DNA of 64,000 nucleotides from the NCBI GenBank assembly GCA_003049485.1, contig PYST01000114.1, positions 1-64,000 on the forward strand, written 5' to 3'. Under the pieces are notes generated by a model. That model saw nothing but the letters and a program-made list of their open reading frames with translations, was not told the origin of the DNA and made no database searches. A program made the position numbers and the translations under genes. Origin of the DNA: Ophioceras dolichostomum (Eukaryota > Ascomycota > Sordariomycetes > Magnaporthales > Ophioceraceae). Below, one piece after another: positions 1 to 10,457 of the stretch (position 1 is the first letter of the stretch; the number at the start of each line of letters is the position of its first letter).

Positions 1-459
1 GGATGCCGTCAGGTTCGGCTCGATTGGGATGGTCGTTGGGCCAGTCGAAAGGAGGAGCCCTGGACCATGAACCGGGATGTGCCAAGACCATTCACTGATG
101 GACTCTGGGCTCTCGCTCGCCCAGCCAACATTCTTAAACTGCCAGGATCGCCGCTCAGATATTTTATTACGGAATGTTGGATTCTGTCCCGTAAGACTTT
201 CTTCTCGAGTTTTTTGTCGTCCCTCCTCATCGTTTGACTCGCTTTCCTGCGCGTTCCAGTGACGTGACTCGAACAGTTAGTTGTTCAGCCCCTGACACAT
301 TTCCACGCCGCATCGGAACCAACACAAACACGCCTGATCAAGAGACCAGCTGCCAAGTTTGTAGTTAATATGCTCCCGAAGTAGAACCGCAAATCTACGA
401 TCCCTTGTTTCTCGCCTTTCTTCTTTGACAACCCGACGAGCGTTCGTTTTGCCTGCCCG
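1..459. other. 5' flank of the calcium ATPase gene
   Basis: No convincing gene is seen. The small open frames on both strands lack recognisable domains. Pyrimidine-rich stretches near 190-230 and 410-425 fit a fungal promoter or 5' UTR leading to the ATG at 460. Confidence 0.5.
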
Positions 460-3400
460 ATGGCCGATGAGATCACGCCGGCAGAATCAGCAGTTCACGT
501 TCGACAGGAAACCATTCCTGCCGCCGCGGCGCCAGGAGCCTCTTCCAGGGGCGCCACCAACAGCAGCGTCGGCAACAACATCAATGGCGCCAAAAATGTC
601 ACCTTCAACAACGCCCTTGGTCTAGCACCGACTACGGGGGAGGGCGGCGGTGAAAGCCCTCTCCTCGATCTTCGAGATGAGAACCCTCCCGCGAACAACA
701 AGTTCGCCTTCTCGCCAGCCCAGCTGCACAAGCTCTCGACCACGCGGTCCCTAGCCGCCCTCCGCCAGTTCGGGGGTCTACCGGGCCTCGCAGCCGGCCT
801 CCGCACTAACCTCGCCGTGGGACTGAGCGTGGACGAGACGACCCTCGACGGCACCGTCCTGTTCGACGAGGTGATCGCTGCTGGCAACGAGCGCCGGCCT
901 GCGGCGATCACGCCCCTGCCCGGCAGCGACCAAAAGACGTCGGCGTCGTCGTCGTCGTCAGCTCAGCCGGCGTCGTCCACCACCGCTGCCGCCACCGCGC
1001 AAAAGGGAAAGGGCGGCAGCAACGGCAAAGACCACTTCAAGCTGGACCTCGCCGACCTAACCGACCTCGCCCACTACTCCCAACAGCCGCAGACCTTCGC
1101 GGACCGCCGGCGCGTCTTCGGCGAGAACAAGCTGCCGCAGCGCAAGCAGAAGTCCTTCCTCCGGCTCGCCTGGATCGCCTTTAACGACAAGCTCATGTTC
1201 CTGCTCACGCTGAGCGCGACCATCTCGCTCGCCCTGGGCATATACGAGACGGCGTCGGCCTCGCCCGAGGACGGGCCGAAGCTGCAGTGGGTCGACGGCG
1301 TGACCGTTGTGGTGGCCATCCTGGTCATCGTGATCGCCAGCGCCACGACCGACTGGCAGAAGAACCGCAAGTTCGCGCGCCTGAACGAGCGCAAGGAGCA
1401 GCGCGACGTCAAGGTGGTGCGCTCGGGCCGCACGCAGAACATCTCGGTGCACGAGCTGCTCGTGGGAGACGTGATGCACATCGAGACGGGGGACGTGGTC
1501 GCTGTTGATGGAGTGCTTATTCAGGGGTCTGGCATACAGGTGGACGAGTCAACCCTGTCGGGAGAGTCGGAGCTGGTGCACAAGACCGCTGCCCCGGTCG
1601 AGCATACAGTCGAGGAACAACAAGAAGGGCAACAGGAGGAGCTGAAAGAGGAGAAGGCAAACGATCCGGACCCAACCCCTGCCCCCACCCCCACCCCCAC
1701 CACCCCGGGCGGCGGAAGGAAGAAGAATCCCGTCCACCGCGTGACAGCGGCAGACCCCTTCATCTTGAGCGGCACGACTGTGAACGGCGGCGTGGGCAGC
1801 TACCTCGTCATCTCGGTCGGGTCCAACTCCACCTTCGGCCGCACGCTCATGTCGATCCGCAGTGACGTCGAGGAGACACCTCTGCAGCTGAAGCTGGGCA
1901 AGCTGGCGAAGCAGCTGATCACGTTCGGCGCCTTCGCGGGGCTGATCTTTTTCCTGATCATGTTTATCCGCTTCCTCGTCCGTCTGCCCCACATGCAGGC
2001 CACCCCGTCGGAAAAGGCCATGACGTTCTTCAAGACCCTGATCCTGGCCGTCACCGTCGTCGTCGTGACCGTCCCCGAGGGTTTAGCTCTCGCCGTGACC
2101 CTGGCCCTAGCGTTCGCCACGTCGCGGATGCTGAAGGACAACAACCTGGTCCGGCTGATTCGCTCGTGCGAGGTCATGGGCAACGCAACGTGTATCTGCT
2201 CCGACAAGACGGGCACACTGACGCAGAACGTCATGACCGTCGTCGCGGGCCAGATTGGCAGCGTGGACAAGTTCGGCGATGTAGGGGAGATCGCCATCCC
2301 CGCACCCGCTGCCACGAGCACTTCCACTGGCATTGATGACGCCACAGCCACTGAAAAAAACCGTAGCTTGCCGACATCTGCGTCTAAGGCCGATGCCGAT
2401 ACCGAGAAGGAACAACTGGAAAAAGTACATCAGCAGCCGGAGGAGGAGGAGGAGGAGGAGGAGGGAGAGGCCAACGCGGTCGACTCGATCGCCCCGCCCC
2501 CCTCCACGACAAAGACCATCAACCCACGCCGGCAGATCAACGGCTTCACGCCCCAGGTTAAAACACTCATCAAGGACAGCATCGTGGTCAACACCACGGC
2601 GTTCGAGTCCGACGACCCAAACGACGCCAACGGCGGCGGCGGCAGCTTCGTCGGCACCAGCACGGAGACGGCGCTGCTCAAGTTCGCGCGCGAGCACCTC
2701 GCCCTGGGCCCGCTGGCGGAGGAGCGCGCCAACGCCGACATCGTCGACATGTTTCCGTTCGACGCGTCCAACAAGTGGATGGCCGTCGTGTGCAGGCTTC
2801 CTTCTAGCGCCCCTGCTGGTGCCGGTGACGATTCCGACGGTGACAGCAGCGATGGTGGCGGCACCCGAGGGTACCGCATGTACGTCAAGGGCGCGGCGGA
2901 GGTCGTGCTCGAGAGGTGCAGCCGCACCATCGCTGACCCGACTGGCTCCGCCTCCTCTGCCGCTGCCTTGGCCACGGCTGCTACCGGTGCCAGTGACGGC
3001 GGCGGTGGCAATAGACTAGTATCTGTATCTACAGAGCCGCTCCTCCCCTCAGCCCGCGATGGCCTCAAATCCACTATCCGCTCCTTCGCTACGCGCATGC
3101 TCCGCCCCGTCGCCCTGGCGTACCGCGACCTCGGCTCCGACCCCACCGCCGTCTTCGTGGACCCCAAGGATCCGACCTCCATCGACTTCCAAGCCCACTT
3201 CGGCCACCTGACCTTCGTGGGCGTGTTCGGCATCCGCGACCCCCTTCGGCCCGAGGTCGTCGACTCGGTCCGCCAGTGCCAGGACGCGGGCGTGTTCGTG
3301 CGCATGGTGACGGGCGACAACTTCCTCACCGCCAAAGCGATAGCGTCCGAGTGTGGCATCTACACCGCCGGGGGGATCGCCATGGACGGCCCCACGTTCC

Positions 3401-5004
3401 GCCGGCTGAGCCCCGAGCAGCTCGACCGCGTCGTGCCGCGCCTGCAAGTCCTCGCCCGCTCGAGCCCCGAGGACAAGCTGATGCTCGTGTCGCACCTGAA
3501 GGAGCGGCTCGGCGAGACGGTCGCGGTCACGGGCGACGGCACGAACGACGCCCTGTCGCTGCGGGGCGCGGACGTGGGATTCGCGATGGGGATACAGGGC
3601 ACCGAGGTCGCGAAGGAGTCGGCGTCCATCATCCTGCTGGACGACAACTTCGCGAGTATCGTCCGCGCCCTGAGCTGGGGCCGCACCGTGAACGACGCGG
3701 TGCGCAAGTTCCTGCAGTTCCAGTTCACCATCAACATCACGGCCGGCATCCTCACCGTCGTGTCCGAGCTGGTCGGCGACTCGATCTTCACAATCGTGCA
3801 GCTGCTGTGGCTCAACCTCATCATGGACATCTTCGCGTCCCTGGGATTGGCGACAGACTACCCTTCGCCCGACTTCCTGAAGCGGCGCCCGCAGCCGAGA
3901 CACGCGCCCATAGTGAGCGTCACGATGTGGAAGATGATTTTGGGGATAGCGGTCTACGAGCTCACGGTGGTTTTCACCTTGCACTACGCCGGCGACGTGT
4001 TCTTCGGCAAGCCCGCGAACGCGCATGAGAAGGGACAGCTGCAGACGATGGTGTTCAACGTCTACGTCTGGATGCAGTTCTTCAACCAGCACAACTGCCG
4101 CCGCGTCGACAACAGGCTCAACATCTGGTACCAGGGCGTGCTGCGGAATCCCTGGTTCATCGGCGTGCAGTGCGCCACGCTCGCGGGACAGATGGTCATC
4201 ATCTGGAAGGGCGGCAACGCGTTCGACACCGTGCCCCTCACGGGAGCGCAGTGGGGCTGGTCCATCGCTTTGGGAATGCTTGTGATTCCCCTGGGCGCCG
4301 CGCTGCGCTGCGTGCCCGACGAGTGGGCCGCGGCCGTGTTTCACGCTTTCGACAGGGTCTTCGTCGATGGGTTCGTGAGGGTGTTTGTGCCGGCGAGGTT
4401 CAGCAAGCGCAAGAGACGGCTGCTTCTCACGATGGAAAGACCGCGCAGCATCGCCAAGTCGGAGGACGGTAGCGGCGGCGATGCGGAAGACCTGGGCGCC
4501 ATGCAAGCCTGGGTGCTGCACACGGGCTCCGCGCTGCTGAGGCCCGTCAACTACGAGTGGGGCTTGTCGCACGCGCCCACCAGTCCCGTCCCCACGAGAC
4601 ACGGCATCAGCTACACGGGTCGCATGTCGAGCATACCGCTCGCGCAGCGAGAGGCGCTTGCGGCCGCGAGGAGGAAGAGGTCCGTCGCAACGGCGGCGGG
4701 CGAGGTCGATTTGGATGGGCTGGTTGAGGCTTCCAGAGCAGCGGCAGCAGCAGCAGCAGTAGCAGCTGTGCCTGAAGTGGTGAAGAAGGATGTTAGGAAG
4801 AAGGTCATTACTGCTGCTGCTAGAGATGATGCTACTTCTGCTTTTGGGCTAGAGGTGCACCCCCTTACGCCGAAGGAGGACCCCGTGCTACTGTCGGCGC
4901 TGGAGGCGGCCGACGCGGCGGGGAGGCGGAGGAAGGTCCCGGCCAGTCAGGAACCGGAGGTGCTGAGATATCTTGGGTCGGCGCTGCCGGCGTTGAAGCA
5001 ATAG
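460..5004 (+). CDS. pmc1: P-type Ca2+-transporting ATPase, PMC1/PMCA type
   Basis: This intronless 1514-residue protein should pump Ca2+ out of the cytosol, by family most likely into the vacuole. The PEGLALAV motif of transmembrane segment 4 is near residue 538. The phosphorylation motif DKTGTLT has its aspartate at residue 582, and the hinge motif TGDGTND lies at 1024-1030. The first membrane pair lies near residues 244-300, and the C-terminal membrane block near 1080-1300. The ATG at 460 starts the frame, giving an N-terminal extension of about 190 residues rich in Ser, Ala and Gly. The nucleotide-binding loop carries a low-complexity insertion (about 615-690) with a run of eight Glu, encoded by a GAG/GAA tract near 2440-2470, and a second Gly/Ser-rich insertion near 785-860. 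A C-terminal tail of roughly 190 residues follows the last helix; I see no certain calmodulin site. PMC1 versus a plasma-membrane relative cannot be separated by eye. Confidence 0.95.
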   Translation: MADEITPAESAVHVRQETIPAAAAPGASSRGATNSSVGNNINGAKNVTFNNALGLAPTTGEGGGESPLLDLRDENPPANNKFAFSPAQLHKLSTTRSLAALRQFGGLPGLAAGLRTNLAVGLSVDETTLDGTVLFDEVIAAGNERRPAAITPLPGSDQKTSASSSSSAQPASSTTAAATAQKGKGGSNGKDHFKLDLADLTDLAHYSQQPQTFADRRRVFGENKLPQRKQKSFLRLAWIAFNDKLMFLLTLSATISLALGIYETASASPEDGPKLQWVDGVTVVVAILVIVIASATTDWQKNRKFARLNERKEQRDVKVVRSGRTQNISVHELLVGDVMHIETGDVVAVDGVLIQGSGIQVDESTLSGESELVHKTAAPVEHTVEEQQEGQQEELKEEKANDPDPTPAPTPTPTTPGGGRKKNPVHRVTAADPFILSGTTVNGGVGSYLVISVGSNSTFGRTLMSIRSDVEETPLQLKLGKLAKQLITFGAFAGLIFFLIMFIRFLVRLPHMQATPSEKAMTFFKTLILAVTVVVVTVPEGLALAVTLALAFATSRMLKDNNLVRLIRSCEVMGNATCICSDKTGTLTQNVMTVVAGQIGSVDKFGDVGEIAIPAPAATSTSTGIDDATATEKNRSLPTSASKADADTEKEQLEKVHQQPEEEEEEEEGEANAVDSIAPPPSTTKTINPRRQINGFTPQVKTLIKDSIVVNTTAFESDDPNDANGGGGSFVGTSTETALLKFAREHLALGPLAEERANADIVDMFPFDASNKWMAVVCRLPSSAPAGAGDDSDGDSSDGGGTRGYRMYVKGAAEVVLERCSRTIADPTGSASSAAALATAATGASDGGGGNRLVSVSTEPLLPSARDGLKSTIRSFATRMLRPVALAYRDLGSDPTAVFVDPKDPTSIDFQAHFGHLTFVGVFGIRDPLRPEVVDSVRQCQDAGVFVRMVTGDNFLTAKAIASECGIYTAGGIAMDGPTFRRLSPEQLDRVVPRLQVLARSSPEDKLMLVSHLKERLGETVAVTGDGTNDALSLRGADVGFAMGIQGTEVAKESASIILLDDNFASIVRALSWGRTVNDAVRKFLQFQFTINITAGILTVVSELVGDSIFTIVQLLWLNLIMDIFASLGLATDYPSPDFLKRRPQPRHAPIVSVTMWKMILGIAVYELTVVFTLHYAGDVFFGKPANAHEKGQLQTMVFNVYVWMQFFNQHNCRRVDNRLNIWYQGVLRNPWFIGVQCATLAGQMVIIWKGGNAFDTVPLTGAQWGWSIALGMLVIPLGAALRCVPDEWAAAVFHAFDRVFVDGFVRVFVPARFSKRKRRLLLTMERPRSIAKSEDGSGGDAEDLGAMQAWVLHTGSALLRPVNYEWGLSHAPTSPVPTRHGISYTGRMSSIPLAQREALAAARRKRSVATAAGEVDLDGLVEASRAAAAAAAVAAVPEVVKKDVRKKVITAAARDDATSAFGLEVHPLTPKEDPVLLSALEAADAAGRRRKVPASQEPEVLRYLGSALPALKQ

Positions 5005-5660
5005 TAGGTGGGAGGAGGCGATGATGGTATAACTCAGGTCGTGTGATATATTTGAGACGAATCTTCGGTCCACTATAGAATATTACGCACCGTCTACTAC
5101 ATGTCGTGTCGACTTTGATACCCATAAAGGCGAGTGAGGTGGTGGCTTATTGCAAGATCCATGGAAGCAACAATGTATCAGAATTCCACGTGTATTTCCC
5201 ACCTTCTTTCCCATCTACGGCTAGCGAGACGCTGTCAAGGTTTGAATGCATCTTCATTATCTCCTCATGTTACTGGGAAGTAAAATCGCATCTTCCTGCG
5301 AGTAGAACCTAACTTAAATCTAACCACCCATGGAGGTTGCCTTCTTTGCGAGTACCGAAACAGTCTCTCTTTCACCTCTCAGTTTCCCTTCAGCTGTCCG
5401 TTGAGATCATCCATCCAGCACACTTGATCAGATGTGATGAGTCCTGTAGGTAGAGGGCGAGATCGGTGCTAGTGAAGTGCAAAATACAGAAACAGAACAT
5501 GAGAAAGAAAACGAGAAGAAAAGAGAAGTGGGGGCGGATGGAGAAGTGGGAAGGCATGCGGGTCGATACAGCCAACCAGACGCATGGATCAGTACGGCGT
5601 CAGTCGTCACCACCACCACCTAGCTCTACCCTACTGTAGCCACTTCCGATATGAGTCCAT
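5005..5660. other. Intergenic region between convergent genes
   Basis: This stretch holds the 3' flank of the calcium ATPase and of the broken gene on the minus strand. No domain-bearing frame is seen. A purine-rich tract near 5490-5545 is unremarkable. Confidence 0.5.
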
Positions 5661-6811
5661 CTAGCGCTCGCTCTCGTCGACCCATCGCGTCTTCCACAGC
5701 CTGATGTATCCTACTTCCGTCTCGGCGGCGGCAGCGTTCTGGGCAGCGTTCTGGGCAGCGTTCTGCATTCCCCACGCGCCCCCGAGTCCGAAGGGGGTGA
5801 GCCTCACATCGGCCTCCCACACAACCAGCCTCCCATGCACCTCCCGCTCGATTCACAGATGCATCGTATTGACCTCGCTGCCGTCCTTCGTGAATGTGAT
5901 CGCGCACCCCCGCGGAGCAGCCAGCGGCCTCGGCCGGCGGCGGCGCCCGCTGACTTCGAAGCCGGTCTCGTAGCACGTCGCCGTGACGGCTCTCCTGTCG
6001 GTGGGGGGCCACTCGCCGTCGGAGACCTCCAGCCCCCAGAGCTGGCCGCCCACCAGCCACGTGCCGTCGTCGTCGTCGGTGGGCGTCAGGTCGGACGTGT
6101 AGTAGCCGCATCACATCCCGACCATGTGGTCGGGATCGCGGATCTGGCGCGCGACCCAGTTGGTCCAGACGAGCCAGCGCCTGCTAGCCAGCCCCGTGCC
6201 GAACCGGGAAAGGGCGTGGTTGGCTCGGCGCGCCGGGCGCGGCTTGAAGATCCGCTGCTGCTGCTTCGTTACCCCTTCTGAGAGCGTGGGTTTGTCGGAG
6301 GAGAAGCCCTGGCAATGACGGGGACGGCAATGTGCGTGCCTGGCATGTCGCCGGCGGAAAGGGGCCACGGTTCGAGTGAAGACGGCGGTGGCGGTGTCGG
6401 CGGCGGCGGGGGGTCATCGGTGTCTGGGAACGGAACTGGCATTCCCTTGAAATGCACCCCACCGCGCTGAAGCGGGCGGCGGCCGCTGTCCTCCTCGAAG
6501 TCACCGAGGTAGTCGTAGAAGGGGGCCATCTGGGTCAGGCGGGGGAGTGCCTCAATGCCCTCCTTCGCTAGGGCGATCGCCACCATCAGCTGGGCTTCGA
6601 GCGAGAAGTTTTCGGTACTCTGGCGGGTCAGCACGCGGTGCCGAAAGCGGTCCGCGGAGAGGCGTCGCTGCTGCTGCTGGCGGCCTCCTCGACCGGGCCC
6701 GTTGTCGAAGAAACAGCGGCTGGTAGACAGCGACCGCTGGACTCTGCTCGCAATCATGCCCCGGCGCGGGCCTCGGAAACTGCGGGCCGCCCAGACGAGT
6801 AGCGACTTCAT
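5661..6811 (-). pseudogene. Disrupted gene for a putative mitochondrial protein
   Basis: The minus strand reads like a real protein, but in pieces. From the ATG at 6811 it encodes MKSLLVWAARSFRGPRRG followed by more Arg/Ser-rich sequence, a plausible mitochondrial presequence, then an ordinary-looking domain and a proline run. That frame ends at 6269. A frame one base away is convincing from about 6310 onward and contains WLVWTNWVARQIRDPDHMVG. It meets TGA at 6111-6113, continues as YYTSDLTPTDDDDGTWLVGG, meets TGA at 5853-5855, continues as GRLVVWEADVRLTPFGLGG, and ends at TAG 5661-5663. All three stops share one frame. Both TGAs could derive from CGA by one C-to-T change. I found no good GT-AG introns that remove them without deleting protein-like sequence. 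I do not recognise the family. Alternatives are sequencing errors or unusual splicing. Confidence 0.55.
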
Positions 6812-7025
6812 CAAGACATTCTTCGCCTGACTGGTCGCCGCCAGGTTGTCGCCGATGGCGTCGTGATGGTCGATGAATCTTGGGGGAACATCCCTGGTCA
6901 CCGCCGATGTCAGGGTACAGCCCATGAATATGACCTGAGGGTTGATTCTCGCAGAGCTGGATCCCAGCTTTGCCAGCAGCGAGCTATATAAGAAGACGGC
7001 GATGTATTAGTGGTACGGGGGCCGG

Positions 7026-7054
7026 TTTTTTTTTTTTTTTTTGGGGGGGGGGGG
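7026..7054. repeat. Homopolymer block T17 followed by G12
   Basis: A run of 17 T is followed directly by 12 G, between the broken gene and the M24 peptidase. Such a junction is unusual in this GC-balanced sequence. The run lengths may be a sequencing or assembly artefact, as at the gap edge near 60.5 kb. Confidence 0.8.
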
Positions 7055-7183
7055 TGCCAACTTGAAGCGCTCTCCCCACTCCTTGCGCAGCGCTATAGCT
7101 TCCTCGAGCATGCTGGAGACCGTGATTGCCTCCTTCGCCGGGAATCCACGGCGTGAGAGGCAATGATGACGATCGGATAGAGG

Positions 7184-9044
7184 TCATGGGTCGTACGGCC
7201 CTTTGGCCCTCCTCCCCGTCAGAAGCTCGGCCTCCCCGTCCTCCTTGATGAGATAGACGTCTTCATGCCGAACGCCGAATCGGTTCTCGAGGTAGATACC
7301 CGGTTCGTTTGTGAACGTCATGCCCGGCTGGAGGATTGAGTCTGTGTTCCACTTGTTCAAGTAAGGGGATTCGTGGGCTGAGATACGTGCTCTGGTGTCA
7401 GTAATGTCGCGGCCCCCGAGACGACGGAGAAGGGATAGAATGGGGAGGATAAAGATATATAGATGTACTGACCCTTGACGCCGATGCCGTGTCCAAGACG
7501 GTGCGTGAAAGCCTCCCCATAACCCGCCTCCTCGATCACCGTCCTGGCCGCAATGTCAACGCTAGCGGCGGTGTTGTTAGGCTTGAGCGTCTTCGCAGCA
7601 GCCGTCTGCGCTTCGAACACGATCTTCCAGACCTTCAGCTTCTCGGAATGCAGATCCGCATCCGTCACCACAACCGAACTCTCGAGGCCTGTGCTGCCAC
7701 CAAAACCCATCGTCCTCGCCACAACATCCCACATCGCCTGACAACCATGCTTGTTCTTCGCAGACGACGACGGAGGATCAATGAAGAAACTTCTGCAGAT
7801 ATCAGAGCTATACCCCAAGTAATGCGCGCCCACGTCAATAACGACCATGTTCTCATACGTCAGCTTCTTCCAACCGGTCACGAACCCGCCGTGCGGCAGG
7901 GCGCCGTGCTCCTCGAACAGCACGATGTCGAAGAACAACGAGAAGCCGACCGACAGCAGCGCGCCGTCGAGAATATCGCGCACCTCGTGCTCTGTCAGGC
8001 CCGGGACGAGACACGGCCGCATGGCGCGCACGGCGGCGACGGTGCCCGTGTTGACTGACCGGATCAGCGACACCTCGGCGGCGGACTTGAGCTGCCTCAC
8101 GGCGTCCGCCGCGAAGCTGAGGCCCACGGTGGCGAAGCCGGCAGAGGACAGGCCGCGGACGATGTAGTCGCGGATTTCTTCGTCCATCATTAAGGTTGGG
8201 GTGGAGGGAGAAGAAGAAGAGAAGAGGTGGGAGTTGAGAAGGGTCGTGTAGGGGCTCCAGTGCTCTTCCCACACGACGATGTCGAGCTCGGGGTCCCGAG
8301 ATGGGATTCCTAGCATGCGCACGCGGCCTTCCTCGAAGTGAGGAGAGAGGAAAGCCGTTTTGGCGGTGACCTCGCCCATGGAGGAGGTTTGGGGCAGGAT
8401 GAGCATCAGGAAGGGACGCTCTTCTGGCTCCCAGGGCTCCCAGTCTACTTGAGAGATGTTGCCGTAGTACCTGTTGGGTGGGGTTATCGATAGCTTAGCA
8501 ACGTGGCCGACGAAGGCCAACTGGCAAACTTGGCCTGCGCCAGGACAGGACTCTTACTTGTTAAGAGATCCGTCGCTCACTGGAAAGTATACCCCGGCTC
8601 AAGAACGAACGCGTCCGCGCCAGACTCGACCAGCGCTTTCGCCATGCGGTCTCGGCGCACTAGAAACTCGTCGGCCGCGATAGGCTGTACGTCCAGGAAC
8701 GAGGTGTCGGCGTGCAGGTTGTCGATGGCGCACTTCTGCACGGAGGCGAGGGTCCTAGGATCAGTGGCCGACGATGATGACGGGGACGGGGACGGAACAC
8801 TTGAAGGCCAGCAGGCCAGGTTACGCTCCCATCCCCGCGAGAGCAGGAGGCGAGAGCTGGAGAACAGCAGGATGACGCCGGCTGCAGCCGCCGCTAACCT
8901 GCCGGCTCGGCGGCGCCATCCCGGCCGGCACGGAGCCCAGACCGTCGTTGGAGCCGTTGCGGCCGCTGCCGCTTTCAATCCTGGCGCCGGCGCGGGCGAC
9001 GCCGGTGGGACATGGCCTGGTTTTTCATAACAGCTAGCCGACAT
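7184..9044 (-). CDS. Membrane-anchored M24-family metallopeptidase (Xaa-Pro peptidase-like)
   Basis: Three exons (9044-8581, 8470-7473, 7377-7184) give 551 residues. The introns are 8471-8580 (donor GTGAGC) and 7378-7472 (donor GTCAGT), and both junctions restore family-like sequence. The pita-bread fold of creatinase/prolidase-type enzymes binds two metals through five residues, all present here: D367 and D378 (DVGAHYLGYSSD), H482 (HRLGHGIGVK), E512 (TNEPG) and E526 (RHED). An N-terminal creatinase-like domain precedes the catalytic domain. A hydrophobic Ala/Leu segment near residues 45-65 suggests a single-pass type II membrane anchor. The start at 9044 (MSASCYEKPG) was preferred over upstream in-frame Met codons because the segment ahead is very basic and unlike a coding start; this choice is uncertain. 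The likely role is proline-specific peptide or dipeptide hydrolysis; the exact substrate cannot be read. Confidence 0.9.
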
Positions 9045-10457
9045 CTTTTTAGTGCTGCGATCCCGTTTGGTCCTCCGGTCTTTCTTCCTCATGATGCTAT
9101 CTTCACGATAAACGAAACACACCGAGTGACTGTACGACCGCCCAAGCAAGCCCGCCTCATACCTAAAGATACCTATTTTCTCAACTACAACAGATAAGCT
9201 ACAAGAAGCCGGAAAGAATCACTCAAGTTGGAAAAAAAACCAGACATCAGGGCCTTGGATGACAAACTCTACAGCAGAAAATCTTATGCTTCTTTCCTCC
9301 GAGCAGCGGAGGGTGCCCACGGCACCACACCTCGCCTAGCCTAGGGAATAGCGGACGATTTCTTCGTACTGGAGCTGGCGTCGTTCGTTGGGATTGACCC
9401 CGCTTCGCCACGCCCCCGCAGCGTGTCGGTGGGGGTTCACGCTGTGACGACACAACGAATCAGTCCCCTGACTCGCCGTACCCCAGGACCCTGGAGACCA
9501 GCGGGGGACATCCTATCTGACGACAAACGCCAATCCCCTCGAAACGCGGGGTTTGTCTCCTCCGATTGTTCTTTATCCTACAAGGCTGTCTATCCCGAGT
9601 GGGAGGACTGAAGATATTGACCATCTATTTGTTGGATGTAAGATGTGGGCGCCTTGGGGGAGATAAGATGCCAGACTGGTGTTAATACCACTATTGTTCC
9701 TAGTACCCCTCCAGTCTTTCAGATTGAGGTAAAGATTTACTACGTGGCCGAGCGTCTGTCGGATGGAATAGAATTGTGTACGAGTACTACCTACGAGTGG
9801 TAGAGTTAGAAGGGTTACGATAGCTCCGGCGAGAGAAGCTGTGGCTGAGCGACGCGACGTCTTCCTGCAGGATGATGATAAGGTCCTACTATCTCATATT
9901 CTCTGTCTCCTCATCACCTTCAACTACCTCTTTCTTTAAGTTCCTATCCTCAAGCCTACGCGCCTCGTGGGCCGGACAGACACTGGACCTGTCGGGGGTT
10001 TGCCTCAAACACTGCCAGACCCTGAGGTGGCCGGTGGTCAGTGGTCAGTTGCCCGTCCATTTCTCCGTCCTCTTTTACGCCGATGTTAGCATGGCGGTAA
10101 AAAGCAAGAGCCCAGTGGGTGGTAACATTACACACATCCGTGTCATAGAGGCTTCCGTCGACTCCACGATGCTGGGCGGATCTGGAAGGCCTTGGAAGCC
10201 GGCCGTCACCTCCGTGGGATGGTCGCAAATATATCTCGCCACGAAAAACACACGGCCACAGTGGAGTGTGAGCAGTAACCACAGCAATAATAGAAGATAT
10301 ACCGAAAACAAAGGGTATCATAAAATTATCTGCCGATCGGTGAACCACACCAAGCATGCTAGATAAATAGAACGAAGCGAATGTCCCCAAGCGCCTGCGA
10401 GCGTGCGTAACACGCAGGTAGGTCCCGTCCCCATCTTCACACCCACCCTATCAGTCA
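9045..10457. other. Intergenic region, no gene seen
   Basis: Holds the promoter side of the M24 peptidase gene and the 3' flank of the FAR1-like gene. Open frames here are short, shadow each other on both strands and show no motif. Confidence 0.5.

Noticed and set aside
3049..4602. 517-codon minus-strand open frame inside the calcium ATPase gene
   Set aside because: It mirrors the third-position GC bias of the real gene on the other strand and has His/Asp/Gln/Arg-rich, domain-free composition.
5626..6114. 162-codon minus-strand frame overlapping the broken gene
   Set aside because: Its Arg/His/Ala-rich text looks like an out-of-frame reading. The alternative frame with two TGA stops is far more protein-like.
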